Assembly (NCBI GenBank): GCA_029864945.1
Contig: JAOTSL010000047.1
Span: forward strand, 1-14,551
Direction: 5' to 3'
DNA length: 14,551 nucleotides
DNA from: Gammaproteobacteria bacterium
GTDB taxonomy: Bacteria > Pseudomonadota > Gammaproteobacteria > S012-40
Below, one piece after another: positions 7,113-14,312 of this stretch (the first letter of the stretch is position 1; the number at the start of each line of letters is the position of its first letter). The notes beneath the pieces are model-generated. The model saw only the letters and a list, made by a program, of their open reading frames with translations. It had not been told where the DNA came from and ran no database searches. The translations under genes were made by a program, and so were the position numbers.

Positions 7113-7280
7113 CTAGGAGGCTGTCGGATTTAACACTGTTTGGCTGCAAACTCATGGATACCGATCAGAATCCCCTATCATGTTCGTTAAATAGAACCAC
7201 TATTCGCCTCACATGATAAGAAATTCTGATTCGGCCCCATGAGTTTTCGCTTCAAACGGTCAAGTCCGACAGCCTCCTAG
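7113..7280. mobile_element. MITE-like inverted-repeat element flanked by CTAG
   Basis: A non-coding element of 160 bp (7117-7276) has perfect 12-bp terminal inverted repeats GAGGCTGTCGGA/TCCGACAGCCTC. It is bordered on both sides by CTAG (7113-7116 and 7277-7280), consistent with a 4-bp target duplication; counting CTAG, the perfect repeat is 16 bp. The inner arms are also complementary with gaps (AAACTCATGG, ATCAGAAT and TATCATG recur in inverse on the other arm), so nearly the whole element folds into one long hairpin with an apical loop of about 29 nt. There is no transposase gene, so it would need one in trans. The CTAG site and end sequence recall IS5- or IS1182-type elements, but I cannot assign the family. 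Confidence 0.8.
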
Positions 7281-7360
7281 TGCTAGAATTGCGGCAAAGG
7301 TGCGTTAAGTTGTATTCCTAAAGCTGAGTGGGAAGAGTGGATGGGGGAGGGGAAGTTGAT

Positions 7361-7678
7361 ATGCGTAGAAAATTAGTTTCTTTGTTCAGGATTATTGTTC
7401 TTGTGGTAATACCTTGTGTGTCTCAGACTATTTTTGCCAGTGATGTTTTTAACGGAAAAGAAGTTTTTATGCGTCATTGTGTGGCTTGTCATGGCTCTTC
7501 AGGAGAGGGAAGCATGCCCGGGTTGCCCAATTTTAAGGAAGGCAAAACGCTGTTTAAAAATGACAGCGAGTTAATGGCTATTATTCGCGATGGGCGAGGT
7601 ATTATGCCAAGTTTTAATGGCTTGATAAAAGATGACGACATTCGTGATGTGGCGGCATATTTAAGGACATTTTTGTGA
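7361..7678 (+). CDS. Small periplasmic class I cytochrome c
   Basis: A 105-residue exported monohaem cytochrome. The signal peptide (about 1-26) ends in IFA before S27. The haem-binding motif is CVACH (C40, C43, H44), followed by GSSGEG. M82 in GIMPSF is the probable sixth ligand, and the C-terminal helix DIRDVAAYLRTF is typical of class I cytochromes. It would shuttle single electrons in the periplasm. ATG 7361 is chosen because AGGGGAA lies 6 nt upstream; an in-frame GTG at 7328 would add 11 residues with no export logic. Its stop overlaps the GTG start of the propeller lipoprotein by 4 bp (GTGA), indicating translational coupling and a shared task. The upstream MITE-like element lies 80 bp before the start, so the promoter must lie in that gap or in the element. 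Confidence 0.92.
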   Translation: MRRKLVSLFRIIVLVVIPCVSQTIFASDVFNGKEVFMRHCVACHGSSGEGSMPGLPNFKEGKTLFKNDSELMAIIRDGRGIMPSFNGLIKDDDIRDVAAYLRTFL

Positions 7679-8802
7679 TCCGAGTAACTTTACTGATTGT
7701 TATTTTAATGAATTTAACTGGATGTGGTTCTGAGTCAAAAAATGCTGCAGTTGAGTTGAATTACCATCAGTCGAAACCTGAGGCTGTATCATTATCTAAA
7801 ACCCCGGCTCAATACCATGTTGCCGAAAGCTTTAACGTTGGTAACAATGTGGTTGTGCGTGCGTTAGCGAGTGATTCACAATCAACTAACTTATGGGTTG
7901 GAACCACTGTTGGAGTGCTCGAAGTTGACCTGTTAACGGGAAATGTAAAGCGAACATTTACGCGTGAAAACGGACTAGCAAATGAATATGTTTTTGCCGC
8001 TACCGCCGATAGTAATGGTAGTGCATGGTTTGGAACTAATGGTGGTGGTGTATCAAGATTAATAGATCAGACGTGGAAAACGTTTTTTCCTATGCATGGT
8101 TTAGGGGATTATTGGGTGTATTCCTTTGCCGATCAAAAAAATACCGCTATGTGGATTGGGACCTGGGACGGGCTTAGTCGCTTTGACTATAAGACTAAAA
8201 CCTTTAAAACTTACGTTAAAGAATTGGTTAATGAATGGGTTTATGGGTTGGATTTAGACTCTAAAGGCCGGCTTTGGGTGGGGACAGAGGGCGGTGTAAA
8301 CATGTTTGACGGGGAAACTTGGCTAACATGGACTCATGAGCATGGTCTGGGCGCGCCTAACGAGCAAAAATTGCCATTTAGTGAAAATACCGGGCTTGGG
8401 ACTCGTCAAAGGCATGACCTGAGTGTGTTAGCTGAAGGGCGTAGTACATATAACCCAAATTACGTGTTTTGTATCGAAGTAGCTGCAGATGATACCGTTT
8501 GGGCTGGCACCTGGGGAGGCGGCGTGAGTTTCTACAATGGACATCGCTGGCAAAATATCACCACTAAAGATGGTCTCGCAGGAGATATTGTTTATAGCAT
8601 GGCTGCCCAGGCCAATGGTGTTATATGGTTTGGAACAAATAATGGGCTAAGCCGTTATGATGGAAAAAACTGGCAATCGTTTACCCGAGAGGATGGGATG
8701 CTAGATAATCATGTCTACGCCGTTCATGTGACCAATGACGGCCGAATATGGGCCGGTACTAAACACGGGGTCGCTGTGCTGGAAAAATCCTCAGTTCAGT
8801 AA
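7675..8802 (+). CDS. Seven-bladed propeller lipoprotein (two-component-regulator-type propeller repeats)
   Basis: A 375-residue protein with a lipoprotein signal peptide; lipobox LTGC with C17 as the lipidated residue, followed by GSES, which favours outer-membrane sorting. The rest is a beta-propeller of the Reg_prop type, with seven WxGT-type blade motifs at W74, W118, W160, W201, W276, W318 and W359. Spacing is 41-44 residues except between blades 4 and 5 (75), where an insert of about 33 residues with a His-containing part (TRQRH) ends in YNPNYV. These repeats normally form the periplasmic sensor of hybrid histidine kinases, but no kinase or membrane helix follows, so this is a free-standing propeller, probably a binding scaffold. 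GTG 7675 overlaps the cytochrome stop. It is a paralogue of the next gene. Confidence 0.9.
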   Translation: MIRVTLLIVILMNLTGCGSESKNAAVELNYHQSKPEAVSLSKTPAQYHVAESFNVGNNVVVRALASDSQSTNLWVGTTVGVLEVDLLTGNVKRTFTRENGLANEYVFAATADSNGSAWFGTNGGGVSRLIDQTWKTFFPMHGLGDYWVYSFADQKNTAMWIGTWDGLSRFDYKTKTFKTYVKELVNEWVYGLDLDSKGRLWVGTEGGVNMFDGETWLTWTHEHGLGAPNEQKLPFSENTGLGTRQRHDLSVLAEGRSTYNPNYVFCIEVAADDTVWAGTWGGGVSFYNGHRWQNITTKDGLAGDIVYSMAAQANGVIWFGTNNGLSRYDGKNWQSFTREDGMLDNHVYAVHVTNDGRIWAGTKHGVAVLEKSSVQ

Positions 8803-8830
8803 GTGTCCTTACAAATATCCTTCCTGCATG

Positions 8831-8870
8831 ATCCTAGAATCTAACTGCGGAATCTAGGATGACCTGTTTT
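8831..8870. terminator. Candidate weak terminator or intergenic hairpin between the two propeller genes
   Basis: ATCCTAGA (8831-8838) pairs with TCTAGGAT (8853-8860) around a 14-nt loop, and GTTTTT begins 6 nt after the stem. The AT-rich stem and the gap before the T-run make it a poor terminator; partial readthrough into the next gene is likely. Confidence 0.35.
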
Positions 8871-8886
8871 TCAAATATTATCTCGG

Positions 8887-8892
8887 TATAAT
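8887..8892 (+). promoter_or_regulatory. TATAAT -10 box for the second propeller gene
   Basis: A perfect TATAAT at 8887-8892 lies 47 bp before GTG 8940. The -35 region (CTGTTT at 8864-8869, 17-bp spacer) is weak. GAGAGGGA upstream of 8940 is a good ribosome binding site and supports the GTG start. This suggests that the second propeller and the kelch gene can be transcribed apart from the cytochrome unit. Confidence 0.5.
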
Positions 8893-8939
8893 GCGCATCC
8901 TATAACAATAATAGATAACCTGTATCGAGAGGGAATATT

Positions 8940-10202
8940 GTGAAACTTGATTTAAAAGGCTTGCTTGCCATTTGTGTGGTATTTGGGGTAATGGTAATTG
9001 GGTCGTACATAATGGGGGTTTCACAAGGTGAAAAATCCACTGACTCTTCGTCGCAAGTTGCAAATACAGAAATCCAGCCAAGCTTAACCGAGCGCGGGGA
9101 CATATTATCACCTGCGCAACCGGTACCTTCGTCACCAGCATCTACTGCTACCCCCCCCGTAAATTCTTTGATACCAGAGCCAAAGTTTTCGCACTTCCGT
9201 GTTGGTAATCGGAATGTGAAAGGTATGCTGGCGGACGGGAAACTCGTTTGGGTTGGTACATCAGGCGGGGTTATTCGATATGAGCTGGAAACGGACAATT
9301 ACAGATTATTTGATGTGAGTACAGGTAGTTTGTTATCAAATGGTATTTTTCACTTAAGTAAGCTTGGTAACAAAGTTGCCGTGGGGACCTATGGCGGTGG
9401 TTTATCTCTTTATGACCCTGCTAATGATAAATGGCGGAATTACAATATCCCGGACGGCCTTGCAGACCAATTTGTTTATGACGTTCAGCGTGTCGCCAAC
9501 GGTGATATCTGGATAGCGACTTGGTCAGGCGCAAATCGAATCATTGGTGGTGAATTAGATGACCCCGAAAAATGGGAAACCTATAATATGGAAACCACTA
9601 ATGGTGGTTTGCCTAACGACTGGGTTTATGGGTTGGAAGAAGGTAAGAATGGTGAAATGTGGTTTGCCACTGAAAATGGGCTAGCTAGGCTTGCCAATGG
9701 CCAGTGGAAAAACTGGCAGCATGAAGATGGTCTTGGAGCAAACCTGAAAAAAGTTGAGAAAGATATTCAGTTTTCTCGAGACCCCGCTGCTGCATCTCGT
9801 CACCACGCGAAACAAAAACAGGAACAAGGCTTGTCGAAAGTAGATGTTGCCTATAATCCGAATTATATCGTGTCATTGGTTGTTGATGATGATGGAATAG
9901 TATGGGCTGGCACTTGGGGTGCGGGTCTGTCTAGATTTGATGGTGAAACCTGGGCGAATTATACGACTAAAGAAGGGTTGCCATCTAATCATGTATTTAT
10001 GTTGAACAAAGATAAGGATGGTGCAATTTGGGCTGGTACCAGCCATGGTTTAGCAAAAGTAAAGCGCGACGGCAGTTTTGATGTTTTAACAAAAACAGAA
10101 GGACTCTATGCTGACAATGTATTTTCTATGGCAAATGCATCTGATGGCAGTATTTGGGTTGGAAGCTTTGGCGGCGTTGCGCGGTTATATGATCTTCACT
10201 GA
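8940..10202 (+). CDS. Membrane-anchored seven-bladed propeller protein
   Basis: A 420-residue paralogue of the upstream propeller lipoprotein. Residues about 7-27 form one hydrophobic segment without a lipobox, so it is an uncleaved anchor or a signal peptide; a low-complexity linker rich in Ser, Pro and Thr (about 32-80) follows. Seven blade motifs lie at W104, A147 (AVGT, the W replaced), W191, W241, W322, W364 and W406, spaced 42-50 residues except for 81 between blades 4 and 5. That insert, as in the paralogue, begins after HEDGLGA and ends in YNPNYI, with RHH in its middle. A run of eight C at 9151-9158 in the linker is a possible slippage site. No kinase domain follows. It likely sits in the periplasm next to the lipoprotein and cytochrome. 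The stop overlaps the next start (TGATG). Confidence 0.9.
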   Translation: MKLDLKGLLAICVVFGVMVIGSYIMGVSQGEKSTDSSSQVANTEIQPSLTERGDILSPAQPVPSSPASTATPPVNSLIPEPKFSHFRVGNRNVKGMLADGKLVWVGTSGGVIRYELETDNYRLFDVSTGSLLSNGIFHLSKLGNKVAVGTYGGGLSLYDPANDKWRNYNIPDGLADQFVYDVQRVANGDIWIATWSGANRIIGGELDDPEKWETYNMETTNGGLPNDWVYGLEEGKNGEMWFATENGLARLANGQWKNWQHEDGLGANLKKVEKDIQFSRDPAAASRHHAKQKQEQGLSKVDVAYNPNYIVSLVVDDDGIVWAGTWGAGLSRFDGETWANYTTKEGLPSNHVFMLNKDKDGAIWAGTSHGLAKVKRDGSFDVLTKTEGLYADNVFSMANASDGSIWVGSFGGVARLYDLH

Positions 10203-11563
10203 TGGGAGATGTCTCGCGTAATGCCGTTGGGTCTCATGCCCCTATTACACTAACTCGGTTTTTATGTGCCTCCTTCTTTATCTCTTTCCTAGGTATTACT
10301 GTTGAAGCTGCAGAGTTAAAAAATAGCTGGATCCCCGGATGGCAGCCGACAAGTACAATGACGATCGCACGTGCAGGTGCGGCTATCGTTTCCCACAAAA
10401 ATCAAATCTATATTATTGGCGGAGTTGACGGCGTTAATTTTTTGGACTCCGTTGAGTCCGCTTCAATTAATTCTGACGGAAGCTTATCCTCTTGGCGTGT
10501 TGTCAGCAAAATACCAGAGCCTAGAGGATTTGTATCGGCTGCTGTTTACGCAGAGAGAATATATGTTGTCGGTGGGGGTAATGGGCCTTACGGAAAACAA
10601 TTATTGAACTCAATTGTCAGCGTGCCGATTTTTGCTAATGGGGAATTAGGTGAATGGCGAGTTGAGCAAGAGAAAATGCTTACACCGCGCCGATGCTCCA
10701 AAGTAATTGTTAAGGATAATGTGTTACATGTTATTGGTGGTTTTAGTGGTGCGTTGCTGGATACGGTGGAGAGTAGTACGTTTTTAAAAAATGGAAAGCT
10801 TTCATCGTGGGTAATGCAAAAAAACCAAATGACAATGCCCCGTTATGTTAACGAAGTGAAGAAAGTAGATAACTACGCAGTGGTAATTGGTGGTCACCAT
10901 CCTTCAAAAGGAATGGGGATAAGCGACGTAGAGTATGCTGATTTAAATGATGCAGATTTGATGTGGCGAACGGCGCCATCAATGAAGACCGGGCGTTATG
11001 CTTTTTCCGGTGCAGCACACAATAATTATTTGTATGCTATGGGTGGAATTAGTGGGACGGAATATTTGAATTCAACCGAAAAACTCGCGGTTACCAATAT
11101 GGTTGAATCAAATAAGTGGTCTGTATCCACTAACTTACCTGCATACATGGCAAATTTTACCACGTTGGTTATTGAAGATAGCATTTATCTGGTTGGTGGA
11201 TCCACGCGTTATAAGTATATGGCGAACGTGTGGGTTGCGAAATTTAATTCATTCGACGAAATTGGATATTACGGCACTAAGCAAGAATTAGATGCTTTTA
11301 ACTCGTTAACGCAAACAAAAAAAACGGTAACAAATCTACCTAATTCAGGTACTGTATTAGAAAGTGTTGCAACAGATGGCTATACATATTTACGGGTATT
11401 AACAAGAGGAAAAGAAATTTGGTTGGCCGCGCCTAAAATGGATGTGCCGCTGAACAAAAAAATTCGCTTTAGTGAGGGAGTGTATATGTCCAATTTTAGG
11501 AGCAAAACCCTTCATAGGGATTTTGCGGCAATATTGTTTGTTGGTACAGTGGTGGTAGAATGA
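10202..11563 (+). CDS. Exported kelch-repeat protein with extra C-terminal domain
   Basis: A 453-residue exported protein. The N-terminus has an extended n-region, then a hydrophobic stretch (about 17-36) ending in VEAAE, a likely signal peptide. Six kelch repeats follow, with double glycines at 73, 124, 179, 230, 281 and 332, spaced 51-55 residues, so they should form a closed six-bladed propeller. A separate domain (about 383-450) contains YTYLRV, IWLAAPK and YMSNFRSKTLHRDF. This resembles small periplasmic domains seen in NrfJ-like proteins near c-type cytochromes (recalled resemblance, not verified). ATG 10202 shares one base with the previous stop (TGATG), so translation is coupled. It is probably a partner of the two propellers and the cytochrome. 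An internal later start would lose the signal, so the first ATG is preferred. Confidence 0.87.
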   Translation: MGDVSRNAVGSHAPITLTRFLCASFFISFLGITVEAAELKNSWIPGWQPTSTMTIARAGAAIVSHKNQIYIIGGVDGVNFLDSVESASINSDGSLSSWRVVSKIPEPRGFVSAAVYAERIYVVGGGNGPYGKQLLNSIVSVPIFANGELGEWRVEQEKMLTPRRCSKVIVKDNVLHVIGGFSGALLDTVESSTFLKNGKLSSWVMQKNQMTMPRYVNEVKKVDNYAVVIGGHHPSKGMGISDVEYADLNDADLMWRTAPSMKTGRYAFSGAAHNNYLYAMGGISGTEYLNSTEKLAVTNMVESNKWSVSTNLPAYMANFTTLVIEDSIYLVGGSTRYKYMANVWVAKFNSFDEIGYYGTKQELDAFNSLTQTKKTVTNLPNSGTVLESVATDGYTYLRVLTRGKEIWLAAPKMDVPLNKKIRFSEGVYMSNFRSKTLHRDFAAILFVGTVVVE

Positions 11564-11822
11564 TTTTAAGGGGTGGATGAGTACTTAAGCGCACAGGCAG
11601 TATTTAATGTCCGCTGTTATATAAAGAATAAGAAGCTTAAGTATTGATATTTAAATGAATTTAGAAATAAACATCAAAAGTGTGCCAGTCATCTTTAGTG
11701 GTCATGGGTATTATAGTACGGGTCTAGGAATCTGTCGGGCTTAACCCAGCGAGAGGGGCAGGGACATAAGATTGGGCTGCGTAATAACTTTGTAATTTCC
11801 TTTAACGTCTGAGTGTTGTTGT
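11564..11822. other. Intergenic stretch with a long-spaced inverted repeat and a solitary MITE-like end
   Basis: No gene is visible. TACTTAAGC (11582-11590) and GCTTAAGTA (11635-11643) are perfect inverted 9-mers, 44 bp apart, just after the kelch gene; a T-run is absent, so a terminator is not evident. A MITE-like end lies at 11724 (listed separately). The GGDEF-EAL gene starts at the right edge without a clear ribosome binding site. Confidence 0.5.
11724..11745 (+). repeat. Solitary end similar to the MITE-like element at 7113
   Basis: CTAGGA, two changed bases, CTGTCGG, two changed bases and TTAAC match the left end of the element at 7113-7134 at 18 of 22 positions, CTAG included. No opposite end is found downstream, and the sequence inside diverges quickly. 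It may be the remnant of a related element or a chance match of a short motif. Confidence 0.4.
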
Positions 11823-14312
11823 ATGAAAAGTCTTGGAACCAGGCTCGCGATTTTGATTTCCAGCGTTATTTTAGTGCTGGTTGTTATGGTTGCCCTGTGG
11901 ATGGATAAAAAGTTGACTCAAGCTATTGAGCAGCAAGGCATTGAGCAGGTTGATGTGCATGCACAGACGCTTTTAGGTAGTCTGAAAACCTTAATGCTCA
12001 ATGGTAATGGCATTTTGGCAAGAGAATGGTTAGACCGTTTGCATGGTGTTGCTGGTATTGAAGACATTGAAGTTATACGTCGTGATGGCAAGCCCGCCTT
12101 TAATGATTTGAATACGGTCAATCAGGTAAATGAATACCTTGGTCAGCCTCGATTTCAGCGTAATAAACATTCTATAAGCGATGGGCAGGTTCCGGTTGAG
12201 CCGGTGTTATTCGATAACGCGCTGACAGGCAAAACAACATACGATACTTCCCATCCCGGAATGATCACCGTTCTTATGCCAATTCAGGCTGATGTTGAAT
12301 GCTTAGCATGCCATGGATATGACACATCAATGCTACGCGGAGTCCTAAAACTTTCTATTTTAACTCAATCGACAGACGCCCGGATTGGCGAAATGAAAAC
12401 GCTGATCTGGTTTGGTGCTATTTTACTGGTGTGCATTCTAGCTATTTCGTTGTGGGTATCACTTCGTGTTAGCGTTATTAGGCCCATAAGAATATTACGA
12501 AGCGCAATTATGTCTGCGGGAAAAGGTGATCGTAGCGCGCAAATTCCCATTACTCGTAAGGATGAATTGGGTGAGCTGGCATTTGTGTTTAATCAAATGC
12601 AAATTGGATTGGCTGCAGGTGAAACACGTATACGCGCGGTGACCGATAACATTGTTGACGGTGTCGTCACAATTACAAATGGCGGCTTAATCGATACAAT
12701 TAATCCAGCAGTTGAGCATATATTTGGTTACTCAGAAAGTGAGTTGATTGGTATGTCGGTTGATATGCTAATTCCGCCCAGTGACATCGCTGACGAAAGA
12801 GACACTTTTTTATTAGAAGACTTCGATAATGGAAGGAAAAAAGTTATTGTCGGTGTCGCAAGAGAAATTTTCGGTTTAAAGAAAAATGGTGTTGTATTTC
12901 CAATGGATCTTGCTGTTAGTGAGATGCATCTTGGTGACGAATATTATTATGTGGGAATACTCAGAGATATTACGGGACGAAAAGCGCGTATTGCTGCATT
13001 GCATTATCAGGCGATGCATGATGCATTAACAGATTTGCCAAATAGATCGTTATTACTTGATCGCCTACAACAAGCTATTCGATCCGCCGAACGAAGTGAC
13101 AATAGTTTGTCTTTGTTGTTGTTGGATCTAGACCGGTTTAAAGAAGTAAATGATACGCTGGGCCATCATGTTGGTGATAAATTACTGCAGCAAATCGCAC
13201 AAAGACTAAAGCAGGTGTTTCGAGAATCTGACACGGTAGCGCGTCTTGGTGGTGATGAATTTTGTTTGTTGTTACCAACAGCCACTATCGAGCAGGCGAT
13301 GTTAATTGCCAAAAAAGTGATATTAGCCGTAGAAAAAACACTTTACATAGAAGGTCACAGCTTATCTGTTGGTGCCAGTATTGGTGTTGCTTCATTTCCT
13401 GTTCATGGTGACAATCCGTTGATGTTATTACAAAGAGCCGACGTTGCAATGTACGTAGCTAAGCGGAGTAACCGCGGCTTTACTGTTTATGATGCGAGCG
13501 TTGATCAGAATAGCTTGCGGCAGTTAGCAATCAGTTCTGAGCTAAAAAATGCCATAGAAAATAATCAGCTTGTTTTATATTATCAGCCCAAGGTAGATCT
13601 AAGAACAAATCGTCTCAGTGGTGTCGAAGCGCTAATTCGGTGGCGTCACCCCAAACATGGTTTATTGTTACCTGACGAATTTATCCCTTTAGCTGAGCAA
13701 AGTGGCTTAATAAAACCATTAACAATTTGGGTGTTGCATCACGCGTTAGCTGAATGCCAACGATGTATTGATAATGGGCATGATATTCGAGTTTCCATTA
13801 ATTTATCGATGGCCAATTTGTCCGATTTAAGTTTTGCTGATGAAATATTGGCAATACTGAATCAGCATTCGATAAGCTCAGGGCGATTAAAGTTAGAGGT
13901 GACGGAAACTGCGTTAATGGAAGAGCCCGAAAATGTTATCAAGGCATTGCATCGGTTGAACGCGATGGGTTTGCGTATTTCGATTGATGATTTTGGTATT
14001 GGTTATTCATCTTTAACTTATTTGCAGCAATTGCCCGTTAGCGAATTGAAAATTGATAAATCATTTGGTCAGTCTTTGATTAGTGATCCTAACAGTGTCG
14101 TTATTGTGCGCTCAACAATTGATTTGGCGCACAAGCTTGGTCTTAGAGTGGTTGCTGAAGGTGTGGAAAATAAAGAGACACTTGATTTGCTGGAGAAACT
14201 TGGCTGTGATGCTGTGCAGGGATTTTATCTCGGTAAGCCTATGCCAATGAGTAAGATGCTTGAACGGGTTATTGAGCATGGATGGGAAGATGCGCCTGAA
14301 ATCATGATGTGA
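11823..14312 (+). CDS. Haem c-type sensor GGDEF-EAL protein (c-di-GMP turnover)
   Basis: An 829-residue inner-membrane signalling protein. Two membrane helices (about 8-27 and 193-215) enclose a periplasmic domain of about 165 residues carrying CLACH (C160, C163, H164), a covalent haem-c attachment motif. This resembles periplasmic haem-c sensor domains of some chemoreceptors and cyclases. HAMP (about 210-262), PAS (about 268-385, ending RDITGRK), GGDEF (about 400-555) and EAL (about 570-815) follow. GGDEF is intact at 476-480, with inhibitory I-site RESD at 467-470. EAL residues are present: EAL 602-604, N660, the acid pair D722/D723 in IDDFGIGYSS, K743 and E779. Both synthesis and breakdown of c-di-GMP are therefore possible; which dominates cannot be told. 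ATG 11823 lacks an evident ribosome binding site, hinting at low expression. Redox or gas (NO, O2) control through the haem is inferred. Confidence 0.93.
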   Translation: MKSLGTRLAILISSVILVLVVMVALWMDKKLTQAIEQQGIEQVDVHAQTLLGSLKTLMLNGNGILAREWLDRLHGVAGIEDIEVIRRDGKPAFNDLNTVNQVNEYLGQPRFQRNKHSISDGQVPVEPVLFDNALTGKTTYDTSHPGMITVLMPIQADVECLACHGYDTSMLRGVLKLSILTQSTDARIGEMKTLIWFGAILLVCILAISLWVSLRVSVIRPIRILRSAIMSAGKGDRSAQIPITRKDELGELAFVFNQMQIGLAAGETRIRAVTDNIVDGVVTITNGGLIDTINPAVEHIFGYSESELIGMSVDMLIPPSDIADERDTFLLEDFDNGRKKVIVGVAREIFGLKKNGVVFPMDLAVSEMHLGDEYYYVGILRDITGRKARIAALHYQAMHDALTDLPNRSLLLDRLQQAIRSAERSDNSLSLLLLDLDRFKEVNDTLGHHVGDKLLQQIAQRLKQVFRESDTVARLGGDEFCLLLPTATIEQAMLIAKKVILAVEKTLYIEGHSLSVGASIGVASFPVHGDNPLMLLQRADVAMYVAKRSNRGFTVYDASVDQNSLRQLAISSELKNAIENNQLVLYYQPKVDLRTNRLSGVEALIRWRHPKHGLLLPDEFIPLAEQSGLIKPLTIWVLHHALAECQRCIDNGHDIRVSINLSMANLSDLSFADEILAILNQHSISSGRLKLEVTETALMEEPENVIKALHRLNAMGLRISIDDFGIGYSSLTYLQQLPVSELKIDKSFGQSLISDPNSVVIVRSTIDLAHKLGLRVVAEGVENKETLDLLEKLGCDAVQGFYLGKPMPMSKMLERVIEHGWEDAPEIMM

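Noticed and set aside
7113..7280. The long inverted repeat as a simple terminator or attachment site
   Set aside because: A proper terminator already lies at 7045-7074. The CTAG flanks, 12-bp perfect ends and extended arm pairing fit a transposable element better, and no integrase gene is present.
8900..9298. 132-codon - strand open frame inside the second propeller gene
   Set aside because: Shadow of a clearly real + strand gene with a signal anchor and propeller repeats; no ribosome binding site on the minus strand.
7675..10202. The two propeller genes as pieces of one broken hybrid histidine kinase
   Set aside because: Each encodes a complete seven-bladed propeller with its own export signal and start site, and no kinase remnant follows either one.
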